A stretch of 64,000 nucleotides of DNA from Macrolepiota albuminosa (lineage: Eukaryota; Basidiomycota; Agaricomycetes; Agaricales; Agaricaceae): contig JAMWFC010000049.1 in the NCBI GenBank assembly GCA_027475525.1, positions 3,394,947-3,458,946 of the forward strand, written 5' to 3'. Below, one piece after another: positions 38,773 through 49,021 of the stretch. Positions within the stretch are counted from its first letter, which is position 1. Each line of letters opens with the position of its first letter. A program made the translations under genes and the position numbers. The notes beneath the pieces are model-generated. The model was not told the origin of the DNA, did no database searches, and saw nothing but the letters and a program-made list of their open reading frames with translations.

Positions 38773-39846
38773 TGATAGGCTTCTACTCAGGCTGAGCGCA
38801 TCAAGGGACATTATAGGCCAACCGACACTTGACACACTGGAGACTCTAGTGACCAGCTTGAGTACAGAGCAGCCTTAGCTCTGTCGCGCTATTACAGGAC
38901 TTATCCATTTACCTTGGTCACCAGTTACCAGGCCTTCAGTACACCCCATTCACTTATACCAAGGATAAAGGAGGCTCAGGATGTACAGCGCTAACACGAC
39001 AGCGGGAAGGGACTCTAACTAAACCCTGATCACTTCCAGAAGGAGTCAGCAGTAGTTGCTGCCATTCAACGACGCACTTCAATCAGAAGTCTAAAGAGAT
39101 CAATATCGATGACGCAGGATATACTTATACCCAACAGCTAGACTTGTCAGGAACTAGTACAATGAGTAGCGCTGACATTAGCGCTCATGGCATCTGTCGA
39201 AGATTTTCTGACAAATACCCTGGAACCGCCTGACCAATTGGAGCTATAATAAAAGTGAGCAGACCCATATAAATTCTAAGTCAATATAGAGTCGCCGTTG
39301 GTCGCTATGGGTCATAATGCTGTTGGTTGCTGTCAATCATGTGCAAAAAGTCGCCATTGACAGGTCACTGTTAGAGGGAACCATGAGGAGAGGCGCTAGG
39401 AGGTAGTGCCGCAGATGGACTGTCTACCTTGGCAAACACGGTAGCACACAGTATATAAGATAGTTACATTGCATGTAAATAACAATGAATCATAACCTCT
39501 TGAGCACCCAAGTTACCCTTAGCGTTCAAATCACGCTAGCTTGCTTAAACTTTGTCACTAAGTTGGGCACTAGCCTTGTTTAACCCATCTTTGTTGTTTA
39601 CAGTGCCACCTATGGGCACGCTATGCTGCGCTATTTGCCTTGTCTTCTATATCTTTGTGTAAACTATGATGCTTACCGTTTGCCAGGTAGCATGTGGGGC
39701 GCTATCATCAAGCGCATCGTTTTATCATCCTTGCTCGAGCACACCAGGACTCTGTCAGGACTCCTCATAATTACACATTCCAAGCGCTGGAGACGGCGTT
39801 GTACTGTGTATACGTCCAGCGCACCCAACCACAGTTGGCGTCATCA
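38773..39846 (+). mobile_element. Solo family-1 LTR (copy C) inserted in a family-2 pol
   Basis: 1,074 bp, TGATAGGCTTC...GCGTCATCA, the inverted relative of copy A over its whole length. It is flanked by 4-bp target copies, CCGG (38769-38772) and CTGG (39847-39850). The chromovirus sequence continues across it: the flanks join to match about 33290-33400 of copy 1. A solo LTR arises by recombination between the two LTRs of a full element. Confidence 0.8.
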
Positions 39847-39850
39847 CTGG

Positions 39851-41304
39851 GGCTGAGGACCCCACAGATGGCTGCAAGAGCATAACCCCTGCCTCTGGAG
39901 ATACCAGGGATTCAACTCCCACCAATAAGTTCCTTTGTTTCTCTCTCTATTCTATCCCTTAACCCCCTTTACCCTGCATCACGTGCTCACAATAACAAGT
40001 ATATACAGACTAAAAATACAGTACTCTACAAGACAGACAAACAAGAAAAAGCAACCCTGGGACCAAGAATTCCTACGCCCCTGACGTCCTGCTGGAACCC
40101 CCCATCGTTGAAGCACCTGACTCCCCCGAAGCTCCCGGAATGTTCACTCCCAACCCTGCTGCCACCACTGCCACCACCCTCTTGTCGTATGAAGGGAGGG
40201 GTTCTCTGGCATCTACTGCCACCTCCACCCAGGTCCCGGGAACCACAAGATTCTGCCTCCGGTGGGCAGTCAGCAGGCACCTCAGGTGACTAACACCCTG
40301 AGTCATCTTGCCAGGGGCTGGATCAGATGCCGAGGACAGCCCCTGGAAGATGGAGGCATGAGCTGACACCCTGCTGTCCAGCAGGAGACAATGCTCCCAT
40401 GCCCGGCCTGAAGTAGTCAGTCAAGAGCCCAGAGGAGGAAACTACCCACTTACGCATCGCCTTGCCCCGGGCAGCGGCCACACTCCCTACCAACCAGCCC
40501 CTCCAACAAACCAAGCTCGCCTGCACCCCCTCTACCCTCCTCAACAGCTCCTGCAGCTCCACCACCCTCGTCTCCTGTGCCTCAGCCTCCAGCAATCAGC
40601 CATCCCTCTGCTTCAGTTGAGCCCACAAGGCCACGACCTCCTCCTCCAATGCCACTTGAGCCCGGGCCACCAACTCCCTTGCTGCCTCCTGCTCAACCTG
40701 CAGGTCCTCCTGTAACCTTCTCTCCTGCTAGACCTCCGAGTATGTCTCTCAGAGCCTCGCCGTCAGACGACGCTTCTGGACTTCTGAATCCTCCCGCCAA
40801 CAATGGTACGATGCCACGCTTCTGACCTTGGGCTCGTCCCTGGGCTCGGGGGCATTGTCAGGATTGGATCGGGTCTTGTCAGGCAGGGGCACCTCCCCAC
40901 CGGACCTAGAGGGACCCACAACCAGGGACTGAGAGGACCTCCTTTGGCAACGAGTGGGGAGTTGCTCATCCTCGTCCAAACGCTCAGGAGAGGCTCGTCA
41001 CTTGCCTTTATCCTGACAGGACGCCTCTGGCTCTTTGTTCGATGAGCGTACCATGGCTGGGCGTTTGGCATGGCACCGGTGCACCAGGGCCCCCTCCCCC
41101 CCTTGCTCCTCAGATGGCGCGGTACCCGTCAATGGACCCCTTGTCCTCGCCCTCATACGATGAATGAGGAGAGTGGCAAAAAAAAATTTCTTTTTCTAGG
41201 CCCCCAACTGATGGCATCATGCTTCAAGCTTTGACTTTGGGTCCCACGCCAAAGCCGCACAGCCACCACTGCCTCGGAGGATCTCAGCGCTACAGGGGGG
41301 GTGA
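39851..41304 (-). pseudogene. Antisense accessory gene of the family-2 chromovirus (copy 2)
   Basis: On the minus strand from about 41158 down to 40073: a start near MRARTRGPL, a stretch with CHAKRPAM, charged serine/proline-rich segments, a coiled-coil exon (VVELQELLRRVEGVQASLV, about 40550-40450), a GTGGGT...TTCAG intron (about 40459-40418), and a last exon (EHCLLLDSRVSAHASIFQGL onward) that ends at 40073. The last two exons match copy 1 (coiled coil, then EHRLLLDGAAMAL). Stops and frame changes break it. A purine tract (41294-41304) precedes the 3' LTR at 41305. Confidence 0.55.
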
Positions 41305-41525
41305 TGTCATGACCCATCACCCCAGCACACCATGCAAACCCTGACACGACCCAACTTCCCGCCCTCACAGCTCACAAGGTCGCCCACCCAGTCAAGGGAC
41401 CTGCCCTGTCGCCCCAGGCCCCATCGATCGCCCCGGCATTCCACTCTGCACCAGCCAACAGGGCCTGACCAATTCCCTGGTGCCACACTCGCACTCAGAC
41501 AATACGCCACACAGGACTCAACCGG
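41305..41525 (+). repeat. Family-2 3' LTR, left part (split by insertion)
   Basis: Starts TGTCATGACCC like copy E. It is interrupted at CCGG by the 11.1-kb element; the rest is 52641-53161. Joined length is about 740 bp, equal to copy E. Confidence 0.8.
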
Positions 41526-42475
41526 TGATGACGCCCAAAGTTTTGGTCAGTAACAAATGTAAGAATTGTGTTACCGTACCAAGAGTGTGCGTTGGGCGCG
41601 CTATAAGTGTGTTGAGGAGTCCCGGGCAGGTCCCAGAGAACGCGTCTGTGAAAAAGGGTAAAAGTCGGTAACGGAGTCGGCAAGTGTCAAGCGCTAAGGT
41701 AAAGCGCTTAAGAAAATGCGGTAAGTGAACACGGCAACGGGAAGCGGCAAGAGCACGGTAAGCTTAGCGAAGTTCTAAGCGTCGATAATGCCTGCCGTAG
41801 TTGCAAGGCGCGAGTGTGTCGAGTGTTGGCGAACGTCTGTAACTGCCGATGAGTTCGACGTTGCCGACCGTAGCGTAAATGAGCTCTTGAGCGTAAGGGA
41901 GACTGAAGTAAGTGGGGGAAACTGTGGTCTATTCGTCTGCTGTGTATGTACAAGTCGGTAAGTAATATATATACTACAAGGAGTTCACCGTCGCCAGTGG
42001 CTAATGACGCCAGAGTGCGGTAAACTGGAAAATTTCCAAGGGGTAGCTCCAACGGTTTCAGATCCCTACCGTCCATTCAAGAGCCTTAGCGACGCCAGGC
42101 GACAGATCGCGAAGCTAAACCATCACTCCATCACCCTTCTGTCTGTCAGAACACCTAAGCGACGTTGGGCGCCAAATCGAGACGGTAAGCGGTGTCAGAC
42201 GCCAAGGTCAAACGCCAAGCTGTCCGTCAGTTTTTGATAGATCATCAAGCTTCTCGCTAAGCGCTGTCGTCAGTGACTGATGCCATCTGTCAGTTGTCAT
42301 TCTTGCTGCCGTCGGCGCTATCATTGATTGGATCTGCTTCTTGCCGTGCGCGGCCGTCAGAAATGGCTTAAAATGGGTAGAACGCGTGCGCTAAGTTCGG
42401 AACGAGTGCGGCAAGGTTTCCGGAGCCGGTGCCGAGCCTGCCGTTGATGCGCCTAACCTGTATAGGGTCCTATCA
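41526..42475 (-). repeat. Sense-3' LTR of the 11.1-kb element
   Basis: 950 bp, TGATGACGCCC...GTCCTATCA on the plus strand. It would act as promoter region for the antisense gene if the LTR is bidirectional. Open frames of 122 and 77 codons in it are duplicated in the other LTR and are not taken as genes. Confidence 0.9.
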
Positions 42476-42486
42476 TCTCCCCCCAA
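42476..42486 (-). other. Polypurine tract of the 11.1-kb element
   Basis: TTGGGGGGAGA on the minus strand, directly before the sense-3' LTR. It is the plus-strand primer site in retrotransposon replication. Confidence 0.75.
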
Positions 42487-42496
42487 CTGAAAAATT

Positions 42497-42510
42497 GACT
42501 GTCCTCAGTC
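42497..42510. promoter_or_regulatory. Conserved 14-bp palindrome GACTGTCCTCAGTC (11.1-kb element)
   Basis: Identical to 22711-22724 and 29773-29786, in the spacer between LTR and antisense gene, 135 bp before its ATG. Confidence 0.55.
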
Positions 42511-42644
42511 ACCAAATAAGGCTACCGTTACCGCTTTTGTGACAGGTGGTCCGTGCGTTCTTGAGATTTTGTTTATAGTCCTGGCGCGTGAATTTGGACT
42601 TCGTTTCTCCTCCACCTCTTTACCTGGCGCTCTATTAAAAAAAT

Positions 42645-44849
42645 ATGTCTTTCCAAATTCCAACTCCGCCTCCAGTTCCATCTCGCGAGGCTCAAGACGC
42701 CGCCTCTTCCTACATCGCCAAGGCCAACAACTTTGTCAAGCGCATCGAGGGTGTGGGCGCGGAGGCGCCTCCAAACTTGGTTGTTGCCGTGATGAAGTTG
42801 TTGGAGCGCTGGTACGAAGTTCGCGTCCTTGGCGTCGGCTGGGACAGAGAAATCGAAGTGCGGGAGTGGTGTCGGGCGCGGTACGTGGACAATCGTGGCG
42901 CCGACTGGTTAGCGCCCTTTCCTCGTTTCGTAAGTTGCTTTTGTTGCCTGCCGTGTCGCTAGCTGATTGAGTTCCCTAGGCGCCTCCTCTCGTTCCAACC
43001 ATTGAGGACGAACTGGAGGACATCCTCTCTGGCGCCTTGCCGATGACGGTAAGCGCGCCTGCGCCTGAGTAAGTATTCCTAACCCATTCTTCTGACTTAG
43101 CTTTGGTCTGAGTTATCCCCCCACAGTAAACAAGAGGTGTTGGCGCCTCTCGCCAATTTGCAGGTGGACGCCGAGATGGCGGCAATTCGCGAGACCGTGC
43201 TGGCAGAGGCTTCTCAAGACGCCAAAGAGAGGACCAAGGCGTTGGAGGAGCGAGAGGTCGTTGGCGAGTCCCTGGTTGCTAGCGAGAAGTCGCCAGTTGC
43301 CAGGAGGCAGATGTCAGATGTGAAGGATTCCCGCGCCGGTAGTGCTCAGAGCCCTGCACTGCCGGCAAGCAAATCGGGCTCTCCGGTCAAGCCTGGGAAG
43401 ACTTTGAAGAAGAAGGTAAGTTTAGGCTTTCTTACCGCTGCCGACTTTTGTTTATCTCGTTCTAAGTCTCGTAAGGCTGCCGCCCCTCGTTACACTGTGA
43501 GTTGGTCGCGCCAAGGTACTTTTTCCACTAACCGCCTAGTTGGCAGGCGCCAACACAAACTTCCTTTAGCGACGGAGAGCTGAAGGGATTGTTGGTAGCG
43601 CGACGAGATGAGGCGGTTTTAGATGAGGGAATGGAAGCGGGAGTAGTCTTGCCGGAAATGAAGGATAAGAAGACGGCAAGTCCGGCGGCAAGACGGGAGT
43701 TCAAGGACTCCCAAGGAGCGGTAAGTGCTGTAGCTCTTCTTACCGCGTCTGTTGACACTTCTGTAGTGCGACAAGTGCTGGGCCGACAACGACCCAGAGG
43801 GGTGTTGGTACCCCACCGGTGGTCAGCCCTGCTACCGGTGCGGGACGCTAAAACGGGCTTGCACCTTGGACGGCGCCAAGAGTCGTGAACGCGGTGGGGC
43901 TCCCGACGCGGTAGTGGAGCGCACTTTCAAGCGTGCCGTACTCGTCAGAAGGGCGCGGGAGTTCGTCGAGGGGGAGAGGAAGAAGCAGGCCGCTGGCGAC
44001 GCGGCTGGAATCAGCAAGAGTTCCCTGGCGCTGCCGACTCGCCAAGGGGATGAAAACGAAACAGTCGGTACTCGTGGCGCCGGGGAGCGCCAAGGGACGG
44101 CGGTCCCCTTAAAACGACAAGTCCCTTCACCTGCCAAGGGGAAGGGCAAGGCTAAGCGCGCGCGGGTAGTGGAATCTCCTCCCCCCACCCCCGAGGACGT
44201 TGAGATGGAGGATCTCGAAAAGGCGCTTGCCGCTAGCCGCCTTCCGCCAAGGGACACCGAAGCCGGGCCTAGCAACTTGCTCTCCCCCATCCACCTGCGA
44301 GTGGCTTCTTTGCCACTTCCCGACGAGGATGACGCGGTAATGGATCCGCCGCCAAGGGAAGAGCCTGAGTGGCGGTGGTTGCCTCCCTATGGCAACGCCG
44401 CCCCTTGGGAGGTTTCAGACCCCGAGGACGTTGCCGGGCTGGAGCCTAGGCGCCCCGTGATCGCTAGGGTCAATCCCTCGTGGACCCCCCAGCCGCAGCC
44501 AACGGTCACTGGCGACGCCTTCAACTGGCTGGGGCAAGACCTCGTATACCCAGTGGTGGCGCTCAATCCGCGGGAGATGTTGGAGCGATTTTCCAGGAGG
44601 GCGGCAACGATGGAGGCGGTAATGGGACGAGAGCGGGAGCGGGTCCGAGGGCAGCTAATGGCGCTAAGGTTGCGGTATTCCAACCTTGGCCGCAGCCTTA
44701 GTGTCCTTCGGGACTATCAGGCAGATTGCCAAGCCGCCCTGGATTGGCAAGCGGCCAACAACATCCTGCCGGGCGACCTCTTGCCGCTTCGAGACTCATC
44801 TTTGCCCGTGTCCGACGATTCCCTGCCGATGGAGGACAGTAGCGAGTAA
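42645..44849 (+). CDS. Antisense, six-exon accessory protein with six-cysteine cluster
   Basis: Exons 42645-42929, 42980-43068, 43127-43415, 43467-43496, 43547-43720 and 43767-44849 join in frame to 649 codons. All five introns are 46-58 nt with GTAAGT/GTGAGT-type donors and AG acceptors. Residues 1-95 form a helical N-terminal domain with conserved WYEVR and EWCRARY motifs. Exon 6 opens with C-x2-C-x8-C-x8-C-x2-C-x6-C (cysteines at about 290, 293, 302, 311, 314, 321), close to the fungal Zn2Cys6 spacing except for the first eight-residue gap. A basic stretch, KGKGKAKRAR (413-422), could be a nuclear signal. An acidic proline-rich region and a probable coiled coil (about 560-620) follow. It converges with pol, which ends at 45272. 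DNA or RNA binding, or self-regulation of the element, is possible but unproven. Confidence 0.8.
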
Positions 44850-45271
44850 ACGGTCCTTAGCGTAGATAGGCCGTTTTGTAGATATTTTACTCATTGCCGG
44901 ACTCGCATATATTTTTCTTGCCGCGTTCTTGCCAAGTGTGAGGGGAAGCTTTATAATTTGAGTTAGCGCAGCAGCAAACAAAGTATAGCTAAGCGACAGT
45001 AAGCGGTAAGCATCCTAGGGTAGGTTTTAGTAAGATGAATCATATGAGGGGGACTTAGACAAATTTTTGAGGAAAAGGGAAACGCTCAGTAATTCATCAT
45101 AGCGAAAAACCCTTGGCGAGAGTTGCGCAAGGCGCTAAGCGTTGGCGACACGCTAGCGCTGCGACTTGACTACGTAAAGAAATGTCTGTTGAATATAGTA
45201 TATAAGTGACGGCAAGAAAGATAAGTAAGATAAGTAATAGAAAATGAAAGCTTATCAGTATATAGTCTTTT
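44850..45271. other. Convergent 3' region between antisense gene and pol
   Basis: 422 bp, AT-richer than either gene, no coding potential on either strand that matches the other elements. It presumably holds 3' UTR and polyadenylation signals for the antisense gene. Confidence 0.5.
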
Positions 45272-48200
45272 CTAGTCAATTTCTTCTTCTTCAACCAAAG
45301 TCGGCAAGTCATCATCGTCCAATAATTCGGTTTCTTCAAGTTCTCTAAGCTTGGCGGTGTCGATATCTAGCGCTTCCAACGGCAAGTCGATTTGTTCCCT
45401 AGCGAGATACGGCAATAGGCGAAATGCGGCAACCGGTCGATGCAGTACTGAACCATCTAATTCACAGAGTACGTAAGCGCCTCCACGGTTACGAGAGATA
45501 ACAACCAAAGGTCCAAGATAGCGTGGTCGCATTTTCTTGTTGTATGAGGTCTCGATTTTGGAGTTGCGCATGAGCACTAGCGCTCCTCTCGGGAAGTTGT
45601 AATCTTTGATAGTGGCGCTATGCTCGGTCTCGAATCGTAATGCTGCTTGGCGACGGGCGCTAAAGACTACCTCGTGGAGTCGCTCTAAATCTTCTTTCCT
45701 TCGCTGGAGATCAATAGCTCGTCTGGCGACAAGATCGGTAGTCGCTAAGATGCTGTTGGGAGCTGGCTGAAGGTAGGTCGCTTCTATGATGTCGGCAGGG
45801 AGTAAAGGATGGGTGCCAGTAGCCGCGTAATAGGGAGAGCAACCCATGCGCTTACGAATGGTAACTCTTTCCGACCAAAATACTGAGTAGGTCGCTTCGC
45901 TCCAACGAGACTCGTCGCCATCGACTGCCTTGAAGAGCGCTTGCCGAACGTCAAAGTGTGGTCTCTCTACCAGGCCATTGGCGCGCTTGTTGTAGCCAGA
46001 TACTCGAATGTGGTGAATGTTGTATTTCTTGGCGAGGTATGTTAGCGCTTTGATGATGGGCGCACCGTTATCCGTGACGATTTCTCTTAGCGCTCCCCAA
46101 CGGCAGATGACGTCCTCAAATAGCCACTTGGCGACCGCATCGGTATTTTCTCTTTGAAGCATTCGAAATTCAGGCCAGTGGATTAGCGAACAACGACCTT
46201 GAATGATGTACTTGTAGCGACCAGACTTGGGCATATGCATGGTGTCGACGTAGATTTTGCTGAAGAGTGGAGCTGGCGTTGCAACGGTTGGCGGTATGAG
46301 CACTTGGCGTGTCTGTTGGATTTGGCAGAGGTGGCAGGTCCTAATGTACCAGGCGATGTCGGCACTAGCGTGTGGCCACCAGAAGCGTTCTAACAGAGAG
46401 GCTCGGGTAGCGTACAGACCTCTATGACCTAGCTCGTCATGCATAGCGCGCAAGACTCGTAAGCGACCTTCTGGCTTGATGATCAGCTTGTGAGCGCCAT
46501 CTCGATTTCGTCGCCAAAGTCGGTTGTCGGTAAAGAAGAAGTGGGTAGCGTATCGGATAAAGGTAGCGTATTGTTCGTCGGTAAGGTCTGGGGGTCGCTT
46601 AAGGTCTTGTATCCATTGCTCGACTACTAACAGGCGACTGTCTTCCGCCTTTGCCTTGGCGGATCGGGGAACGGCATCGTAGGTCAGGTTTTTGCTGTCT
46701 TCTCTTAGCGACTGGGGTTCCTGTACGACTTTTACGGGAGGCAAGTCTTGTCCAAGGATGCTTGCCGTGTAGAATGTGAGGGGTGCGCTAAAGGTCTCGG
46801 GACGGTAAGGGACGATGGGATGTAACAGAATACTGGTAGGCTGTTGCCGTCGTAGTAGGGGAATCGGTTGTTGTATGAGGTGCACGAAACCATGTAGTCT
46901 ATCGATCCAGTCCTCGAAATCGCTATCAGCCTGTGGGTCCACTACCGGGTCGCCAGGCTGCCGTGGTCGCCTAGAGAGTCCATCTGGTCCGTGGAAAGAG
47001 CTCTTGACGTGTACCAACTCAAAGTGAAACATGAGGATAGCGACTACCCACCGGTTCATGCTAGCGGACGGCTGGATATCGGGATTCTGCAGCATGCCTT
47101 TGATGTACCTAGCGTCGACTTCAACAATAAGGTTGCGCACGCCAATCAAATACATTTTTAGCGACCGGAAGGCTTTGAAGAGCCCATAGAGTTCTAGCTT
47201 AGGCTGACTGTAGCGAGACTCTCTGTCGTTTAGCGTGATAGACCCAAAGCGGTTGTAGCGTCGCTGTTTTCGATTGTCGCTAAGGCATTGGCACAAGAAG
47301 TAGCCAACGGCAATGTACGAGGTATCCACCGCCAAGATAACAGGGTCGGCAGAGGTATAATCGATGGGGACTAGGGGCTTGGCGTCTTGTAGGGCTTTTA
47401 CTAAGTCGCGTTGGGCAGTGACCTGGTCTGGCCCAAATTCGAAGGGCTCGTTGGCGCGGGTGAGTCGGTTAAGGGCATGTGCGCGATGGGCAAAGTTCTT
47501 GACGAATATCCTGAGAACGCCAACGGTACCGAGAAAGGCGCGAACTTCAGATAAGTCGCGGCAAGGGCCCCAGCGCTCCAAGAGTGCTAAGCGAGATTCG
47601 TCGGGAACGCGACCGTCGGGAGTGCATATGTGACCAAGTATTTTGAACCTTGGCGCACAAAGAAGGAGCTTGTGGCCGCTAAAGGTACCACCGCTGTACT
47701 TCATGCGTTGGAGAACTCGATTGAGCAGCAAGAAAAAATCCCATAGCGCTAAGCGAATATTGGGGTTCTCGGGATGGGTCGCCGGTAAGCCGTTCACGAG
47801 TCGCCAATCTTTGGGGCCTTTGACGCCAACGTCGTCGATGAAGCTAAGGACGTTATGCGGTATCTCTGGTTGGAGGATGAAAGTAATGTCGTCGTGGAAT
47901 ATAGGGACTGAGTTTGTCCAGCCCATCGGCAAGGTGACTAGGCGCAGTGCGCCAAACGGAGTTTGAAACGTAGTGAGGTCACGGGAAGAGGGGTGTATTA
48001 AGCGTTCATCGTAGCCAACGTAGAGATCAAGGGTGGCGCCACAGATACGCCCGGCAAAGGACTCGGCAAAGTGGTCAGGGAAAGGCGGTACGCCAGAGTG
48101 TCGTATAGTAACTCTATTCAGCGGCTCAAGACTGTGGACTATGCGTAGATTGCCGTTCTTTTTGAGGACACAGAACCAACGGGAGCGGTAAGAACTGTTT

Positions 48201-49021
48201 GAGGGCTCGTAGACGCCAGCCTGTATCTTGGTCCTAATAATCTGGCAGACCTCGGCTTCGATCCCAGGCGGTAACGGTCGGTTGTGCTCAGTCCACGGCA
48301 CGTGAGGAATAGTCGGGATCACCACAGGCGGGAAGAAGTCTGTACGTAGGCTGCCGCGTTCTGAGTCCTCCCAAGCAAAGGCTTTGTCTTGCTTAGCGAC
48401 CAGATCGGTAAGGACGTTCAACTCATCTTTGGTCAAAAATCCTGTGTCGTGCTCCTTGGCGAACTGCTGTTGGCGTTCCTCGGTAAAACGTCCTGTGGGC
48501 TGAAAGGGTGGCGGATTCGGCGATAAGGTCGGCATGTCGGCAAGAGGGTCGCCAATAATCTGGCGCTCGATCCTAAACGTCTCGGGAGAGTGCGTAGCGA
48601 TGGGTTTTGTTTTAAGCGCAACTGGCTTATATTTCTTTTTAACTTGTACCCCTTTCCTTTTGGGAGCGTTAGCTTGGTTATACACAGATGTGGAAAGGGG
48701 AACTGTAGCCTGAGGAGCGGCAAGTCCAAGAACGGCAGGAGACGAGGCTCCGGGAAGAGTAGTGAGATAGGTGTCGGTAGACGCAATACTTTGAAAAGAT
48801 TCGGAAGCGGTAAGGTACAAGTAGGCAAGAGAAGAGTCGGTAATGTTTTGATTTTTCTGGGAAGGCTCTGCGTCGGTAGTAGGTAAAGTAGTTAAAACAT
48901 CTTCGTCAAGAAAAGCAGTAGACATAACAGTTACAAGACCAGTTGAATGGTCATATTCCAGCGTTAGCGCCACATCTCCGTGATCGTCGCCAATCACCTC
49001 CTCGATGGTTTGTGAAAACAC
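45272..49021 (-). CDS. pol: Gypsy Pol (RT, RNase H, integrase), intact
   Basis: About 1,250 codons with no stop. The frame is -1 relative to gag and overlaps its end; it opens upstream of 49021 and has no ATG there, so a frameshift from gag is expected. Order: N-terminal spacer with QVKKKYKPVALKTKP (about 48620), reverse transcriptase with the variant FIDD in place of YxDD (about 47845), RNase H (VDTSYIAVGYFL, about 47300), integrase with HDELGHRG...CHLC zinc module (about 46330-46445) and DDE residues (VDTMHM about 46240, VTDNGAP about 46070, NGLVERPHF about 45970), a C-terminal beta domain (LGPLVVISRNRGGAYVLCELDG) and an acidic tail. No chromodomain. Confidence 0.9.
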   Translation of the reverse strand: MFSQTIEEVIGDDHGDVALTLEYDHSTGLVTVMSTAFLDEDVLTTLPTTDAEPSQKNQNITDSSLAYLYLTASESFQSIASTDTYLTTLPGASSPAVLGLAAPQATVPLSTSVYNQANAPKRKGVQVKKKYKPVALKTKPIATHSPETFRIERQIIGDPLADMPTLSPNPPPFQPTGRFTEERQQQFAKEHDTGFLTKDELNVLTDLVAKQDKAFAWEDSERGSLRTDFFPPVVIPTIPHVPWTEHNRPLPPGIEAEVCQIIRTKIQAGVYEPSNSSYRSRWFCVLKKNGNLRIVHSLEPLNRVTIRHSGVPPFPDHFAESFAGRICGATLDLYVGYDERLIHPSSRDLTTFQTPFGALRLVTLPMGWTNSVPIFHDDITFILQPEIPHNVLSFIDDVGVKGPKDWRLVNGLPATHPENPNIRLALWDFFLLLNRVLQRMKYSGGTFSGHKLLLCAPRFKILGHICTPDGRVPDESRLALLERWGPCRDLSEVRAFLGTVGVLRIFVKNFAHRAHALNRLTRANEPFEFGPDQVTAQRDLVKALQDAKPLVPIDYTSADPVILAVDTSYIAVGYFLCQCLSDNRKQRRYNRFGSITLNDRESRYSQPKLELYGLFKAFRSLKMYLIGVRNLIVEVDARYIKGMLQNPDIQPSASMNRWVVAILMFHFELVHVKSSFHGPDGLSRRPRQPGDPVVDPQADSDFEDWIDRLHGFVHLIQQPIPLLRRQQPTSILLHPIVPYRPETFSAPLTFYTASILGQDLPPVKVVQEPQSLREDSKNLTYDAVPRSAKAKAEDSRLLVVEQWIQDLKRPPDLTDEQYATFIRYATHFFFTDNRLWRRNRDGAHKLIIKPEGRLRVLRAMHDELGHRGLYATRASLLERFWWPHASADIAWYIRTCHLCQIQQTRQVLIPPTVATPAPLFSKIYVDTMHMPKSGRYKYIIQGRCSLIHWPEFRMLQRENTDAVAKWLFEDVICRWGALREIVTDNGAPIIKALTYLAKKYNIHHIRVSGYNKRANGLVERPHFDVRQALFKAVDGDESRWSEATYSVFWSERVTIRKRMGCSPYYAATGTHPLLPADIIEATYLQPAPNSILATTDLVARRAIDLQRRKEDLERLHEVVFSARRQAALRFETEHSATIKDYNFPRGALVLMRNSKIETSYNKKMRPRYLGPLVVISRNRGGAYVLCELDGSVLHRPVAAFRLLPYLAREQIDLPLEALDIDTAKLRELEETELLDDDDLPTLVEEEEID

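Noticed and set aside
41708..42076. 122-codon minus-strand frame in the LTR, repeated at 51869-52237
   Set aside because: It is identical because the LTRs are near-identical; no family-like features, so it was not called as a gene.
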